A stretch of 64,000 bases of DNA from an uncultured Enhydrobacter sp. (GTDB lineage Bacteria; Pseudomonadota; Gammaproteobacteria; Pseudomonadales; Moraxellaceae), in the NCBI GenBank assembly GCA_946222995.1, contig CAMIOS010000003.1, positions 94,643 to 158,642 of the forward strand, read 5' to 3'. The translations under genes and the position numbers were made by a program. Position 1 is the first letter of the stretch. Each line of letters begins with the position of its first letter. Shown here piece after piece: positions 9,031 to 18,024 of this stretch. A model generated the notes under the pieces. It had not been told where the DNA came from. It worked only from the letters and a program-made list of their open reading frames with translations, and did not search any database.

Positions 9031-10791
9031 CTAATGTAAAGGCACGACTCGTAATACTTCTTCAAAGCTGGTCACGCCTTCAGCAATCTTTTTTGCCCCC
9101 GCTAGACGCAGTGGCTGTAGCCCATCTAGATAAGCTTTTTGGGTTAATGTATTTAAGTCTGCGCCTTCACTAATCATACGCTTTAAATCATTGTTTAATA
9201 CCATAATTTCGTACAATCCCACACGCCCAAGATAACCCGTAGTTCGGCACTGCTCACAGCCCACAGCATGGGTGATTTGCTCGGGCGGTGGGGCTTTCCA
9301 TGGATTGACCATTTCTTGCCATGCTTGTTTTTCAGTATCGTCAATCGGCCGAGCGGCTTTGCAATGTGGGCAAAGGGTACGCACCAAACGCTGAGCCATA
9401 ATGCCAAGAATGGTCGCTGAGGTCAAAAATGGCGCCACGCCTAAATCATGCAAACGGGTAAGCGAGCTTGGGGCGTCGTTGGTATGCAAAGTTGATAATA
9501 CCAAATGCCCTGTAAGTGACGCTTGTACCGCCATTTCTGCGGTTTCGGTGTCACGAATTTCCCCAATCATGATGATGTCGGGGTCTTGTCGCATCAGCGA
9601 GCGAATGCCATCAGCAAAGGTCAAATCAATATTACCCTGCACCTGCATTTGGTTAAAGGCGGGCTCAACCATCTCAATCGGGTCTTCGATGGTACAGACG
9701 TTGACTTCATCGGTGGCCAGTTTTTTAAGCGTACTATACAGCGTGGTGGTTTTTCCCGATCCTGTCGGACCTGTGACAAGGATAATGCCGTTGGGCTTAC
9801 GGGTCATGTCATCCCATTTTTGTAAATCCCGACCTGTCAAGCCAAGCTGGGCAAATGACCGTACTAATACCTCTGGGTCAAATACCCGCATCACCATTTT
9901 TTCGCCAAATGCGGTGGGTAAGGTTGACAGACGCAGTTCGGTTTCTTGCCCTTTTGGGGTACGAGTCTTTAGTCGTCCGTCTTGTGGTTTGCGTTTTTCG
10001 GCAACATTTAAGCGACCCAAAATCTTGATACGAGCGACCACGGCGGTCATAATCCCTGCGGGCATTTCATACACGGTGTGCAGCACACCATCAATGCGAA
10101 ACCGCACCTTACCCGTGTCACGGCGTGGCTCAAGATGAATATCGCTGGCTCGCTGGTCAAAGGCATACTGCAACAGCCAATCCACAACTTTGACGATGTG
10201 CTGGTCGTTGGCATCGGGATTTTCGATATTGCCCAATTGTAATAAGGCTTCGACATTGCTAATATCGGCTTCGGCACGTTTTTGGCTATGGTTTGCCCCT
10301 GCGATGGCTTTGGTGACTTGATAAAATTCTTGACGGTAACGGTTGATTTGCTCAGGGCTAAGATAAACTGGCTCAATGATTTTGGGTCGAACAATATGCT
10401 CAATGTTGGTTCGCCAATCGCTAAAAAATGGCTGGTCGGTACCAATCACCACTTTGTTATCATCGACAGCGATAGGCAAGATAAACTGTGATTTGGCATA
10501 TTCAAACGACATAATCGCCGTCACAGATGGTACATCGGTTTTGAGCGGATCAATGCGCACATATGGCACGCCTGCCTTATCAGCAAGCCAACGATTCAGG
10601 CGTTCTAGGTTAAGCGGTTGGGCGGTTTTTTTGTCAACTAAGTTAAAGCCTGCAATCACTTGTAATGGATGAAGTTTGGCACGTTGGTTGGTGATGACAA
10701 GGTTGTAGTCACGTTGGTCGATGTGACCGTCGTTTAACAGTTCGTCAAGTACCCAGCGGGTATCAATTAAAAAAGAAAATTGTGGGGTCAT
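9031..10791 (-). CDS. GspE/PulE/PilB-family secretion ATPase
   Basis: This is a 586-residue hexameric ATPase of the type II secretion / type IV pilus family. An N-terminal MshEN-like region covers about residues 10-155. The catalytic domain carries Walker A at 341-348 (GPTGSGKT), an Asp box with QDPDIIMIGEIRD, a His box (TGHLVLSTLHTND) and the Cys tetrad typical of PilB/GspE (CPHC...CEQC) near the C-terminus. Such ATPases power pilin or pseudopilin assembly at the inner membrane. No pilC, pilD or gsp genes are adjacent, so it could be PilB itself or a second, stand-alone paralogue. fimL lies about 7 kb further on. The symbol is left empty for this reason. Confidence 0.88.
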   Translation of the reverse strand: MTPQFSFLIDTRWVLDELLNDGHIDQRDYNLVITNQRAKLHPLQVIAGFNLVDKKTAQPLNLERLNRWLADKAGVPYVRIDPLKTDVPSVTAIMSFEYAKSQFILPIAVDDNKVVIGTDQPFFSDWRTNIEHIVRPKIIEPVYLSPEQINRYRQEFYQVTKAIAGANHSQKRAEADISNVEALLQLGNIENPDANDQHIVKVVDWLLQYAFDQRASDIHLEPRRDTGKVRFRIDGVLHTVYEMPAGIMTAVVARIKILGRLNVAEKRKPQDGRLKTRTPKGQETELRLSTLPTAFGEKMVMRVFDPEVLVRSFAQLGLTGRDLQKWDDMTRKPNGIILVTGPTGSGKTTTLYSTLKKLATDEVNVCTIEDPIEMVEPAFNQMQVQGNIDLTFADGIRSLMRQDPDIIMIGEIRDTETAEMAVQASLTGHLVLSTLHTNDAPSSLTRLHDLGVAPFLTSATILGIMAQRLVRTLCPHCKAARPIDDTEKQAWQEMVNPWKAPPPEQITHAVGCEQCRTTGYLGRVGLYEIMVLNNDLKRMISEGADLNTLTQKAYLDGLQPLRLAGAKKIAEGVTSFEEVLRVVPLH

Positions 10792-10891
10792 AAATACTAT
10801 ATCTTAAGTTTTAAAAAGTTGAATAAAAATACTGAGTAATCATTATTGTATTTACCATAAACATGCCACAGAATAATGTTCAAACTTTTCA

Positions 10892-11161
10892 TCAATAGTA
10901 ATAATCGGCAAAGTCTTCTAATAGTTCGTCAAAATTTTCTGCTATTTTAATTTTGCCTTTAGCATTTCCGAATTTTGGGCGTTTGGCTTGCGGTGAATGA
11001 GATTTTTTTTAAGTATTATCCATATCAAAAGGCAGTGCTACCATCAGAAATTTTTTGCCCGCTGGCTGTGTGATAACCACTTTTTCATGCTCTAAGAGTA
11101 GGCTATTTAATACATTTGCCATGTTATGCTTTTTTGCGTCGTGAAAACTGATTTCTAACAT
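10892..11161 (-). pseudogene. Small Phd/YefM- or DUF2281-like antitoxin remnant with in-frame stop
   Basis: An ATG at 11161 opens 50 codons that end at TAA (11009-11011). The same frame then runs on for 39 more codons to TGA at 10892-10894. The first half (HDAKKHNMANVLNSL, then KVVITQPAGKKFLMVALP) resembles the Phd/YefM antitoxin core, where a helix is followed by xVVIT..GKxxxVxLP. The second half (KFGNAKGKIKIAENFDELLEDF) resembles the toxin-binding tail of DUF2281/VapB-like antitoxins (GxAKGxxxxxxDFDExL). The stop is followed by a run of eight A. No toxin gene accompanies it; only about 100 bases remain before the GspE-like gene. Most likely it is a decayed orphan antitoxin. The family call rests on short motifs. 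Confidence 0.55.
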
Positions 11162-11217
11162 GCGTTTTTCTTTTGTTATTTTTTAAAGCCAAATTTACTA
11201 TAGCATAATTTTTGACT

Positions 11218-11262
11218 AAAAAATCCGCCAAATACTCAAACTTGCTTTGACGGATTTTTTTC
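11218..11262 (-). terminator. Terminator of hrpA
   Basis: An AAAAATCCG(C)CAAA / TTTGACGGATTTTTT hairpin with one mismatch lies immediately after the hrpA stop codon, with T- and A-runs on both sides. Confidence 0.8.
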
Positions 11263-14200
11263 TTAAACCTTCAATTCATCCCACAACTTTTCAAGGCGTT
11301 TATCCGACACTGGCACCCGCGTTTTCATCGGTTGGGCAAACAACTGAATCCGAAACTCTTCAACTAGCCAACGATACGGCATAATTTTCTCATCATTTCC
11401 TTTCACCGATAATCGTTCCATATGTTTATCAAGCTGATATACCGCATCCAAGTCAGCGTCCAAATTGTGCTCGAGTCTATCCAGCCGCACAAGTAACGCC
11501 TGCAAATAACGCGGATACTGCTGCCAGTCTTGATAACTCATGCGATACACAAAGTCTGATAACTGCAAGTCGTCTAACTGGTCTTCGATATCTTCAATAC
11601 TTTCTTCAAAAATCTCACGGTCAAGCATCAAAAGCCGTCCACGGATTTGCTGCCATTGTTCATACACTGATTTTAGCTGCGCCAAGACCGTTTGCCCCAC
11701 GCTTAAGAAATTGGCAAGTACCACCGCTTTGGCTTGGTTAAATTCGTCCAACGTTAACGGCAATTGATTGATTGCAATAACCAAGTCTTTATCATGAATC
11801 CCTGCGGTCAGTCTTTCATGGTCAAAGTCAGGAACAAATTTTTCAAAGGTGGCATCCAGCGTGGCATGAATGAGCAGATCTTTGAGTTTATCCAGCTCGC
11901 CTAGTGGCGCAAACGCCAGTTTAAAATTTTTGTCAATTTGACTGGTAAGCTGTTTGGCTTTTGCGCCTAATTCATTACCGATTAAGGCGAGCAAACCTTG
12001 GCGGTGTTTGTTTAACGCCACGCCAATATCGGTAAATTGCTGTATTGAAACCACTTGTTTATCGGTATAAGTCGGTTCACCATCTGGCACTAACGCGGAA
12101 AACTGCTTGATCATCACACCTGCACTGTGGCGATTTTGCATAAAATTAAAATGCTCAGGGAAGTCGCTGTGCACGCCTTTACCACTGGTAATGGCTTGGC
12201 TGGTGGTGACTTGGTGACGCAATTTTAACGCCTCGATATCGCGACCTTTTTCAATTAAGCGGTTTTTGTCATCGACTAAGGCGATTTGTGGTTGTAGGTA
12301 GCGTTCAACCTCTTTGGGGTTAAAGTCTTTTGGCTCGACAAATTGGTTATTCGCCCCACGCACGCCACGGCGAGTAAGCGCGTCGCACAGTTGTTTCAGC
12401 AAGCCTCTTTGGTGGTCTTTTTCAAGCGTATCAAAAATTTCTTTTGCCGTATCTGGTACAGGTACAATTTGACGACGAATGTCTTTTGGCAAGGTCTTTA
12501 GCAACTGCAAAACCAATTCATACCGCCAGCCGGCAATCCCCCACAAGAGCTCTACAGCATCAAGTTGTGGTAAGGCAACCAGCGGCACTTTGATGGTCAC
12601 ACCGTCATCATCACTGGTTGGGTCAAAGGTATAGGTCAAGGGTAAACGCAAATTGCCCAACTGCCACGTTTCAGGAAAGGCTTGGGTGGCTGGCGCTTGT
12701 TCATTAAGCACATCCTCATCGCTAAAAAATAAAAACTGCGGATCCGTTTTTTCGACTTCTTTTCGCCAATCTTCAAATGCCTTACGACTGGCGATATGCG
12801 CTGGCACCCGCTCGGCATAAAACGCGTATAACTGCTCTTCATCAACCAACAAATCTCGGCGCCGTAGCTTATCTTCAATCAGCGATACATTGGCGACTTT
12901 ATCCAAGTTATGCTGTAAAAACGGCGGCAACCGTTTTTTCAAATCGGCGCCTTTTTTGCCATCGACGCCGCCTATTGATGAGTTTGGGGCATTAAGATTG
13001 CCAAGCACCAACGCATCGCGCAAAAAGATATCGTGAGCTTCTGCCAAGTTGACTTTTTCATAGTTCATGAGTTGCTTATGCACCACAATCAAGCCAAATA
13101 GACTAATTTGGGCATACGCCTTGACATGCCCGGTCTTGACCGACCAATGCGGCTCAAAATAATGGTATTTGAGCATATCGCCCGCTGCCGCCAAAATCCA
13201 CTCCGGTTCAATCTTGGCAAGCGTGCGCATAAACACTTGTGAAGTTTCGACAATCTCAAACGCCATGACCCACGGCGGATTTTGTTTAAACAAGGTACTG
13301 GCAGGAAAAATCTTGGCTTTATGCTGACGGGCGACCACGTATTCACCCCGTTTGGCTTTAATCAGCTTACCGCTGCTATCCACATCATTAACTTTTTGAG
13401 CAATAAACGACAGTAATCCTGTCAGCAAAGCGCGATGAATATGAAGGTAGCTAGCAGGCTCTTGGTTAATCTGTAGCTTTAGCCCATCAACCATTTGTGA
13501 CAGCTGGCTATGGGTTTGTTGCCATTCTCGCAAGCGGGGCGAGCTTAAAAAGTGTTTTTTGGCAAAACTTTTGCGTTGGCTGTTGGTCAGTTTTTCCGTG
13601 CCATACGGACTTGCGGCAAGGCTATTATCAGCTAACGCCACATCGTCTTGGACTTTATCAAGTTGTTGGCGATCAAACAATGCGCCATAAATCGCTTGCC
13701 ATACGCTGAGATAAAACAAAAAATCGCTGTCAGGTTGGCGAAATAACGCATGCTTTTGATCGGCTTGGGTTTGCTTATCACTCGGGCGTTCTCGGGGGTC
13801 TTGCACCGATAAACCCGATACGATCACCAGTAATTCTTTTAGACAGCCAAATTGCTCGCCTGCGATTAACATTCTTGCCAAACGCGGGTCGATGGGCATT
13901 TTTGCCATCATTTGACCAACTTTGGTCAATTGATTGGGGTGATTACGATTTTTATGCTGGAAGTTTTTAGCCTCTATGCTTACGCTATTTTCATTTTTCT
14001 TGCTAGGAATCGCACCCAATTCTTCGAGCAGTTTTCGCCCATCATTCACCAGTCGATTATCGGGCGGTTGGATAAAGTCAAAGTTTTCGACTTCCCCCAA
14101 ACCTAAATTTGCCATTTGCAAAATCACCGATGCCAAGTTGGTGCGCAAAATCTCTGGCTCGGTAAACTCGGGGCGACTGTTAAAATCTTCTTCGGAGTAC

Positions 14201-15522
14201 AAGCGAATACACACACCGGGTGCAATGCGGCCACAGCGACCTTTACGCTGATTGGCAGCGGCTTGGCTAATCGCTTCAATCGGCAAGCGTTGTACCCGAG
14301 AGCGATAGTCATAGCGAGAGATACGGGCAAAACCCAAATCAATGACGTAACGAATATTCGGCACAGTTAACGCCGTTTCGGCAACGTTGGTGGCAATGAT
14401 AATGCGACGGCCACCTGTCGGATGAAAAATCTGCTGTTGCTCGGCAAAGGTCTGACGGGCAAACAAGGGCAAAATTTGGGTATGCTTTGGCGCATATTGA
14501 TTGAGAATATCTGCTAAGTCATGAATTTCGGCTTCAGTGGCGGCAAATATCAAAATATCCGCTTGATCCGCATGACCTTTGTTGGCAGCATCTTGGTAAC
14601 ATTCTTCCACCGCGGCAGTAATCGCTCTGGGCAGGTTTTCTTCGACATCATCAAAGCTATCATCATCCGAGCCAGTGACAATCTCGTCGGTCAGCGGGCG
14701 ATATCGCACTTCGACAGGGAAGCTGCGCCCTTCTACCACAAACACAGGCGCAGGTGTCCATTGTTTTGTTCTAGGATTAAAGGTAGAAAAATACTGGCTA
14801 AAACGGGCGGTATCCAGCGTTGCCGACGTGATAATGACCTTTAAATCAGGGCGCTTTGGCAATAACCGTTTAAGGTAACCCATGATAAAATCAATATTCA
14901 GACTGCGCTCGTGGGCTTCGTCAATGATGATGGTGTCATAGCGGCTTAAAAACTTATCATGTGCCATTTCGGCCAGCAAAATACCATCGGTCATCAATTT
15001 AACGATAGAATGCGGTGAACCTTGCTCGGTAAACCGTACCTTGAAGCTAATTGTCTGCCCAAGCGGTTCACCCAATTCTTCAGCGATACGATTGGCAACA
15101 CTGCGAGCTGCCAAGCGTCTTGGCTGGGTATGTCCGATTTGCCCTGTCACGCCCCGCCCTGCGAGCATAGCGATTTTGGGCAGTTGGGTGGTTTTGCCCG
15201 AGCCAGTCTCGCCTGCCACAATGATAACTTGGTGATCTTGAATGGCTTTGATCAGCCTATCGGCTTGTCCACTCACTGGCAAATCTTCGTTCAGGTGAAT
15301 CGTCGGAATGCTGGCAATACGACTTTGCACCATTGCTTGCGAGTGTTTGCGTTGTTTTTGGTATTTACTCTCAAGAATTTGGTATTCTTCGCTGGTTTTG
15401 TCTCTGTGTTGCTGAAGTTGCTTGGCAAGGCGGGACAAGTAAAAGCTATCTTTTGCCATGACGGGTAGTTGGATATTTTGATTATTGGTTGTTTGAGTAT
15501 CGGTAGTTACCATTTCGTTCAT
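11263..15522 (-). CDS. hrpA: ATP-dependent RNA helicase HrpA
   Basis: HrpA is a large cytosolic DEAH-box RNA helicase that acts in mRNA processing and in rescue of stalled or collided ribosomes in E. coli. The protein is 1419 residues against about 1300 in E. coli. Walker A is GETGSGKTTQLPK near residue 105, the DEAH box is IIIDEAHERSLN, motif III is ITSATLDT, and QRKGRCGRIAPG is motif VI. These are followed by the winged-helix/ratchet region and the long HrpA-specific C-terminal domain. The N-terminus carries a short polar, Q/T-rich lead before the conserved core; ATG codons at residues 1 and 4 are both possible starts. It is a monocistronic gene with its own terminator. Confidence 0.95.
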   Translation of the reverse strand: MNEMVTTDTQTTNNQNIQLPVMAKDSFYLSRLAKQLQQHRDKTSEEYQILESKYQKQRKHSQAMVQSRIASIPTIHLNEDLPVSGQADRLIKAIQDHQVIIVAGETGSGKTTQLPKIAMLAGRGVTGQIGHTQPRRLAARSVANRIAEELGEPLGQTISFKVRFTEQGSPHSIVKLMTDGILLAEMAHDKFLSRYDTIIIDEAHERSLNIDFIMGYLKRLLPKRPDLKVIITSATLDTARFSQYFSTFNPRTKQWTPAPVFVVEGRSFPVEVRYRPLTDEIVTGSDDDSFDDVEENLPRAITAAVEECYQDAANKGHADQADILIFAATEAEIHDLADILNQYAPKHTQILPLFARQTFAEQQQIFHPTGGRRIIIATNVAETALTVPNIRYVIDLGFARISRYDYRSRVQRLPIEAISQAAANQRKGRCGRIAPGVCIRLYSEEDFNSRPEFTEPEILRTNLASVILQMANLGLGEVENFDFIQPPDNRLVNDGRKLLEELGAIPSKKNENSVSIEAKNFQHKNRNHPNQLTKVGQMMAKMPIDPRLARMLIAGEQFGCLKELLVIVSGLSVQDPRERPSDKQTQADQKHALFRQPDSDFLFYLSVWQAIYGALFDRQQLDKVQDDVALADNSLAASPYGTEKLTNSQRKSFAKKHFLSSPRLREWQQTHSQLSQMVDGLKLQINQEPASYLHIHRALLTGLLSFIAQKVNDVDSSGKLIKAKRGEYVVARQHKAKIFPASTLFKQNPPWVMAFEIVETSQVFMRTLAKIEPEWILAAAGDMLKYHYFEPHWSVKTGHVKAYAQISLFGLIVVHKQLMNYEKVNLAEAHDIFLRDALVLGNLNAPNSSIGGVDGKKGADLKKRLPPFLQHNLDKVANVSLIEDKLRRRDLLVDEEQLYAFYAERVPAHIASRKAFEDWRKEVEKTDPQFLFFSDEDVLNEQAPATQAFPETWQLGNLRLPLTYTFDPTSDDDGVTIKVPLVALPQLDAVELLWGIAGWRYELVLQLLKTLPKDIRRQIVPVPDTAKEIFDTLEKDHQRGLLKQLCDALTRRGVRGANNQFVEPKDFNPKEVERYLQPQIALVDDKNRLIEKGRDIEALKLRHQVTTSQAITSGKGVHSDFPEHFNFMQNRHSAGVMIKQFSALVPDGEPTYTDKQVVSIQQFTDIGVALNKHRQGLLALIGNELGAKAKQLTSQIDKNFKLAFAPLGELDKLKDLLIHATLDATFEKFVPDFDHERLTAGIHDKDLVIAINQLPLTLDEFNQAKAVVLANFLSVGQTVLAQLKSVYEQWQQIRGRLLMLDREIFEESIEDIEDQLDDLQLSDFVYRMSYQDWQQYPRYLQALLVRLDRLEHNLDADLDAVYQLDKHMERLSVKGNDEKIMPYRWLVEEFRIQLFAQPMKTRVPVSDKRLEKLWDELKV

Positions 15523-15659
15523 TTACTTAGGCTATTGTAATCTTAAATATTGCGTAGATAATGTGGCTTGAATACGCTAAAATCAAGCATTATCAAGATT
15601 TTTAACGCGGCGAAATTTTTTTTGAAATACCCATTAATCTTTACCTAAAAGGAATGCTG

Positions 15660-16328
15660 ATGAGTTTATTAAACACTGTCGAAGTGATTCACAACTCCAA
15701 CAACTTGCCGATTGATAGAGCGGTAATTTGGCTACACGGATTGGGGGCGAATGGTCATGACTTTGAGCCAATTGTTCCTGAGTTAGGACTCGATGGCAAA
15801 CACGGCGTGCGTTTTGTTTTCCCCCATGCCCCACAAATTCCTGTCACCATCAACGGCGGCTATGTAATGCCTGCTTGGTATGATATTGTGGAAATGTCGC
15901 TCGATCGCAAAATTGACACCGCCCAAATCGAAAAATCGGCTAGTTGGATTCGTGACTTAATCGCCATCGAGGTTGAGCGTGGCATGGCATCTGAACATAT
16001 CGTGATTGCCGGCTTTTCGCAAGGCGGGGCGGTGGCGTATCAGACGGCATTAAGCCATAACGAACCATTAGCAGGACTGTTAACGCTTTCAACGTATCTT
16101 GCCACCAAAGATAGTATGCAATTAAATGACGCCAATAAAAATTTAAACATCGCCATCCATCATGGTACACAAGACCCTGTCGTCCCTGTACAGCTTGGTC
16201 AACAGGCCAAGGCATGGCTTGAGTCAAAGGGTTATCATCCCAGCTACCATACTTACCCGATGGCGCATCAGGTTTGTATGCCGCAAATCAAAATTATTGG
16301 CCAATGGCTTAATCAAGTATTAGCTTAA
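15660..16328 (+). CDS. Carboxylesterase / phospholipase, alpha/beta hydrolase (EstB/APT-like)
   Basis: This is a 222-residue cytosolic alpha/beta hydrolase. The catalytic triad is S120 in GFSQGGA, D172 in HGTQDPVVP and H203 in YPMAHQV; the oxyanion region is WLHGLGANGHDF. This is the acyl-protein-thioesterase-like carboxylesterase family, which hydrolyses short-chain esters and lysophospholipids. An ATG two codons upstream (15654) also opens the frame, but the AAAGGA ribosome site ends at 15653, touching that ATG, so the ATG at 15660 is the better start. The gene is divergent from hrpA and convergent with the RnfB-like gene. The natural substrate is unknown. Confidence 0.88.
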   Translation: MSLLNTVEVIHNSNNLPIDRAVIWLHGLGANGHDFEPIVPELGLDGKHGVRFVFPHAPQIPVTINGGYVMPAWYDIVEMSLDRKIDTAQIEKSASWIRDLIAIEVERGMASEHIVIAGFSQGGAVAYQTALSHNEPLAGLLTLSTYLATKDSMQLNDANKNLNIAIHHGTQDPVVPVQLGQQAKAWLESKGYHPSYHTYPMAHQVCMPQIKIIGQWLNQVLA

Positions 16329-16342
16329 GTGGGTTTTAGCTT

Positions 16343-17143
16343 TTAGCTTAATGTCATTAACTGGGCATTAAGCTGCTCAATTTGCGTTTGTTTTTTTTCA
16401 TCGAATCTGACGGCTAATTGTTTTTCTAACTTTTTGATTTGCGTACGGATTTTGGCAGCTTCAATGGCATTTTTGGCTTGCTGTGCATCAATTTCAACGG
16501 TTATATCATTGAGTTTGGCTTGCACCATACTCACCACGGGTTTGGCATTGGTCTTGTCATTGACTTGGCGCTCGATACGGTTGAGATGAGTATAATAGCG
16601 TTGGCGTAAGCTCGCTTGCTCTTGTGTTCGCTCGCTATCGCTAATTTGACGAGAAAATGGCACCAGCTCGATACAATCGACAGGGCAAGGCGGCAAGCAC
16701 AATTCGCAGCCTGTACACAGGTCAGTAAAAATTGTGTGCATGCGTTTGCCACTACCCACAATCGCATCCACAGGGCAAGCGGGAATACACTTGGTGCAGC
16801 CGATACAGTCATCCTCTCGGATGATGGCTCGTACTTCCATCGGGCGTTGGGTAGCGGGATCGGTTTGCCATTTTGACGGCTTGGCAGTTATCGTAGGCCT
16901 ATTTAGCAGTTGCGCGATTTGCGCGGTGACAGCTTGTCCGCCTGGCACGCATTGATTGTAGTCTTCGCCATTACTAACAATCGCTGTGGCATATGGCAAA
17001 CAACCGTCGACATGACCACATAGCCCACACTGGGTCTGGGGTAAGATATGGTCAATTTGTGCAATTAAGTCAAGTTTTTCGGTTGATAAATCTGCTAATG
17101 GTAGATCGGCAAATAGTGAAGGCAGATTTGAAAGATTAAGCAT
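16343..17143 (-). CDS. Stand-alone RnfB/RsxB-like iron-sulfur protein
   Basis: The protein resembles the B subunit of the Rnf electron-transport complex. It has a 4Fe-4S module with CGLCGHxDGCxPYA and a third cysteine in NQCVPGG. Two ferredoxin motifs follow (CIGCTKCIPACP and CTGCELCLPPCP). A C-terminal charged, coiled-coil-like tail of about 100 residues completes it. The transmembrane segment of true RnfB is missing, and no rnfA, C, D, G or E genes are present, so it is probably a soluble electron carrier or assembly protein. The start is uncertain: ATGs at 17203, 17170 and 17143 all open the frame, and none has a good ribosome site. A TATAAT-like element covers 17202-17207, so 17143 was chosen, giving 266 residues. 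It follows nudC by 10-70 bases on the same strand. Confidence 0.8.
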   Translation of the reverse strand: MLNLSNLPSLFADLPLADLSTEKLDLIAQIDHILPQTQCGLCGHVDGCLPYATAIVSNGEDYNQCVPGGQAVTAQIAQLLNRPTITAKPSKWQTDPATQRPMEVRAIIREDDCIGCTKCIPACPVDAIVGSGKRMHTIFTDLCTGCELCLPPCPVDCIELVPFSRQISDSERTQEQASLRQRYYTHLNRIERQVNDKTNAKPVVSMVQAKLNDITVEIDAQQAKNAIEAAKIRTQIKKLEKQLAVRFDEKKQTQIEQLNAQLMTLS

Positions 17144-17213
17144 TGGGATTTTTTGGGAAAAGGCGGTCATAAAAAAATAGCAAAGGTGAAAAATTTTTGC
17201 CATTATAGCAAAT

Positions 17214-18020
17214 TTATGTCCTATACTGTGCTTTTACCGCCTCAATCAAATCATAAGCAATCGTGCCTTTCATCGGTGTTTTTGGCAGGTTATCCAAAGC
17301 AAAAAAATCGGCATGAATCAGCTCGTCTTGCTGAATCTTGATATCGCCGCTCCCATACTCTGCAATAAACCCTATCATCAAGTTACTGGGAAACGCCCAC
17401 GGCTGACTGGCAAAGTAACGCAAATTTTTCACCGTCAACCCCACTTCTTCGGCAACTTCTCGCTGCACGCATTGCTCAAGACTTTCGCCCACTTCGACAA
17501 ACCCTGCAATCAGCCCATACATCCCACTGTCTTTGGCTCGTTGGTGATGCGCTAATAGGATTTTGGGCGGTTGCTTGCCTAGATTGTCAGACGATTTTTT
17601 GATAATAGCCGTAATAATACACGGCTGAATACGGGGGTATTGATGATAATCACAGGCAGGGCACACAGTTGCGGTGTCAAGCGGGTGTAACTGGGTCGGC
17701 GTACCACAGCGACTACAAAAATGGTGGTCATCTCGCCAACGTAACAGCTGCATGGCTTTTGATAATTGGTTGGCTTGCTCGGCGGTTAAGTGAGCGATTA
17801 ATTGGCGAAATGGCCGAAACTCAACCCCAACTGGCAACACTAAACCATTTTTTATAAAGTCGCTTAAATGGATAGCAAAAACTTGCTCGCCTATCTTTTC
17901 GCTATTTTCACTGACCTTCACCGCCGTAGCAGGCAGTTGGTTATCTGCCAACGAATCAAAAAAGATAAGCTCATCGATACAAGCGAACTTATCTTTATCA
18001 ATAATTAATAATTGAGGCAT
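17214..18020 (-). CDS. nudC: NADH pyrophosphatase / NAD-RNA decapping hydrolase
   Basis: NudC cleaves NAD(H) to NMN(H) and AMP and, in E. coli, removes NAD caps from RNA. The 268-residue protein has a four-cysteine zinc ribbon (CSRCG...CPACDY), the Nudix box GFVEVGESLEQCVQREVAEEVGL with intact REVxEE glutamates, and the NADH-specific array SQPWAFPSNLM downstream of it. It begins 4 bases after the end of fimL on the same strand. This fimL-nudC pair is also known from Pseudomonas aeruginosa (PA1822-PA1823), which supports both calls. Confidence 0.95.
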   Translation of the reverse strand: MPQLLIIDKDKFACIDELIFFDSLADNQLPATAVKVSENSEKIGEQVFAIHLSDFIKNGLVLPVGVEFRPFRQLIAHLTAEQANQLSKAMQLLRWRDDHHFCSRCGTPTQLHPLDTATVCPACDYHQYPRIQPCIITAIIKKSSDNLGKQPPKILLAHHQRAKDSGMYGLIAGFVEVGESLEQCVQREVAEEVGLTVKNLRYFASQPWAFPSNLMIGFIAEYGSGDIKIQQDELIHADFFALDNLPKTPMKGTIAYDLIEAVKAQYRT

Positions 18021-18024
18021 GGGG

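Noticed and set aside
9401..10138. A 245-codon open frame on the plus strand
   Set aside because: It lies wholly antisense to the GspE-like ATPase gene, has no family motifs, and is explained by codon use of the real gene.
10800..10891. A toxin gene next to the antitoxin remnant
   Set aside because: The space is too short, and no open frame with toxin motifs is present on either side.
15022..15468. Open frames antisense to the start of hrpA
   Set aside because: The hrpA helicase motifs lie on the other strand in the same bases; no ribosome site or family match supports the antisense frames.
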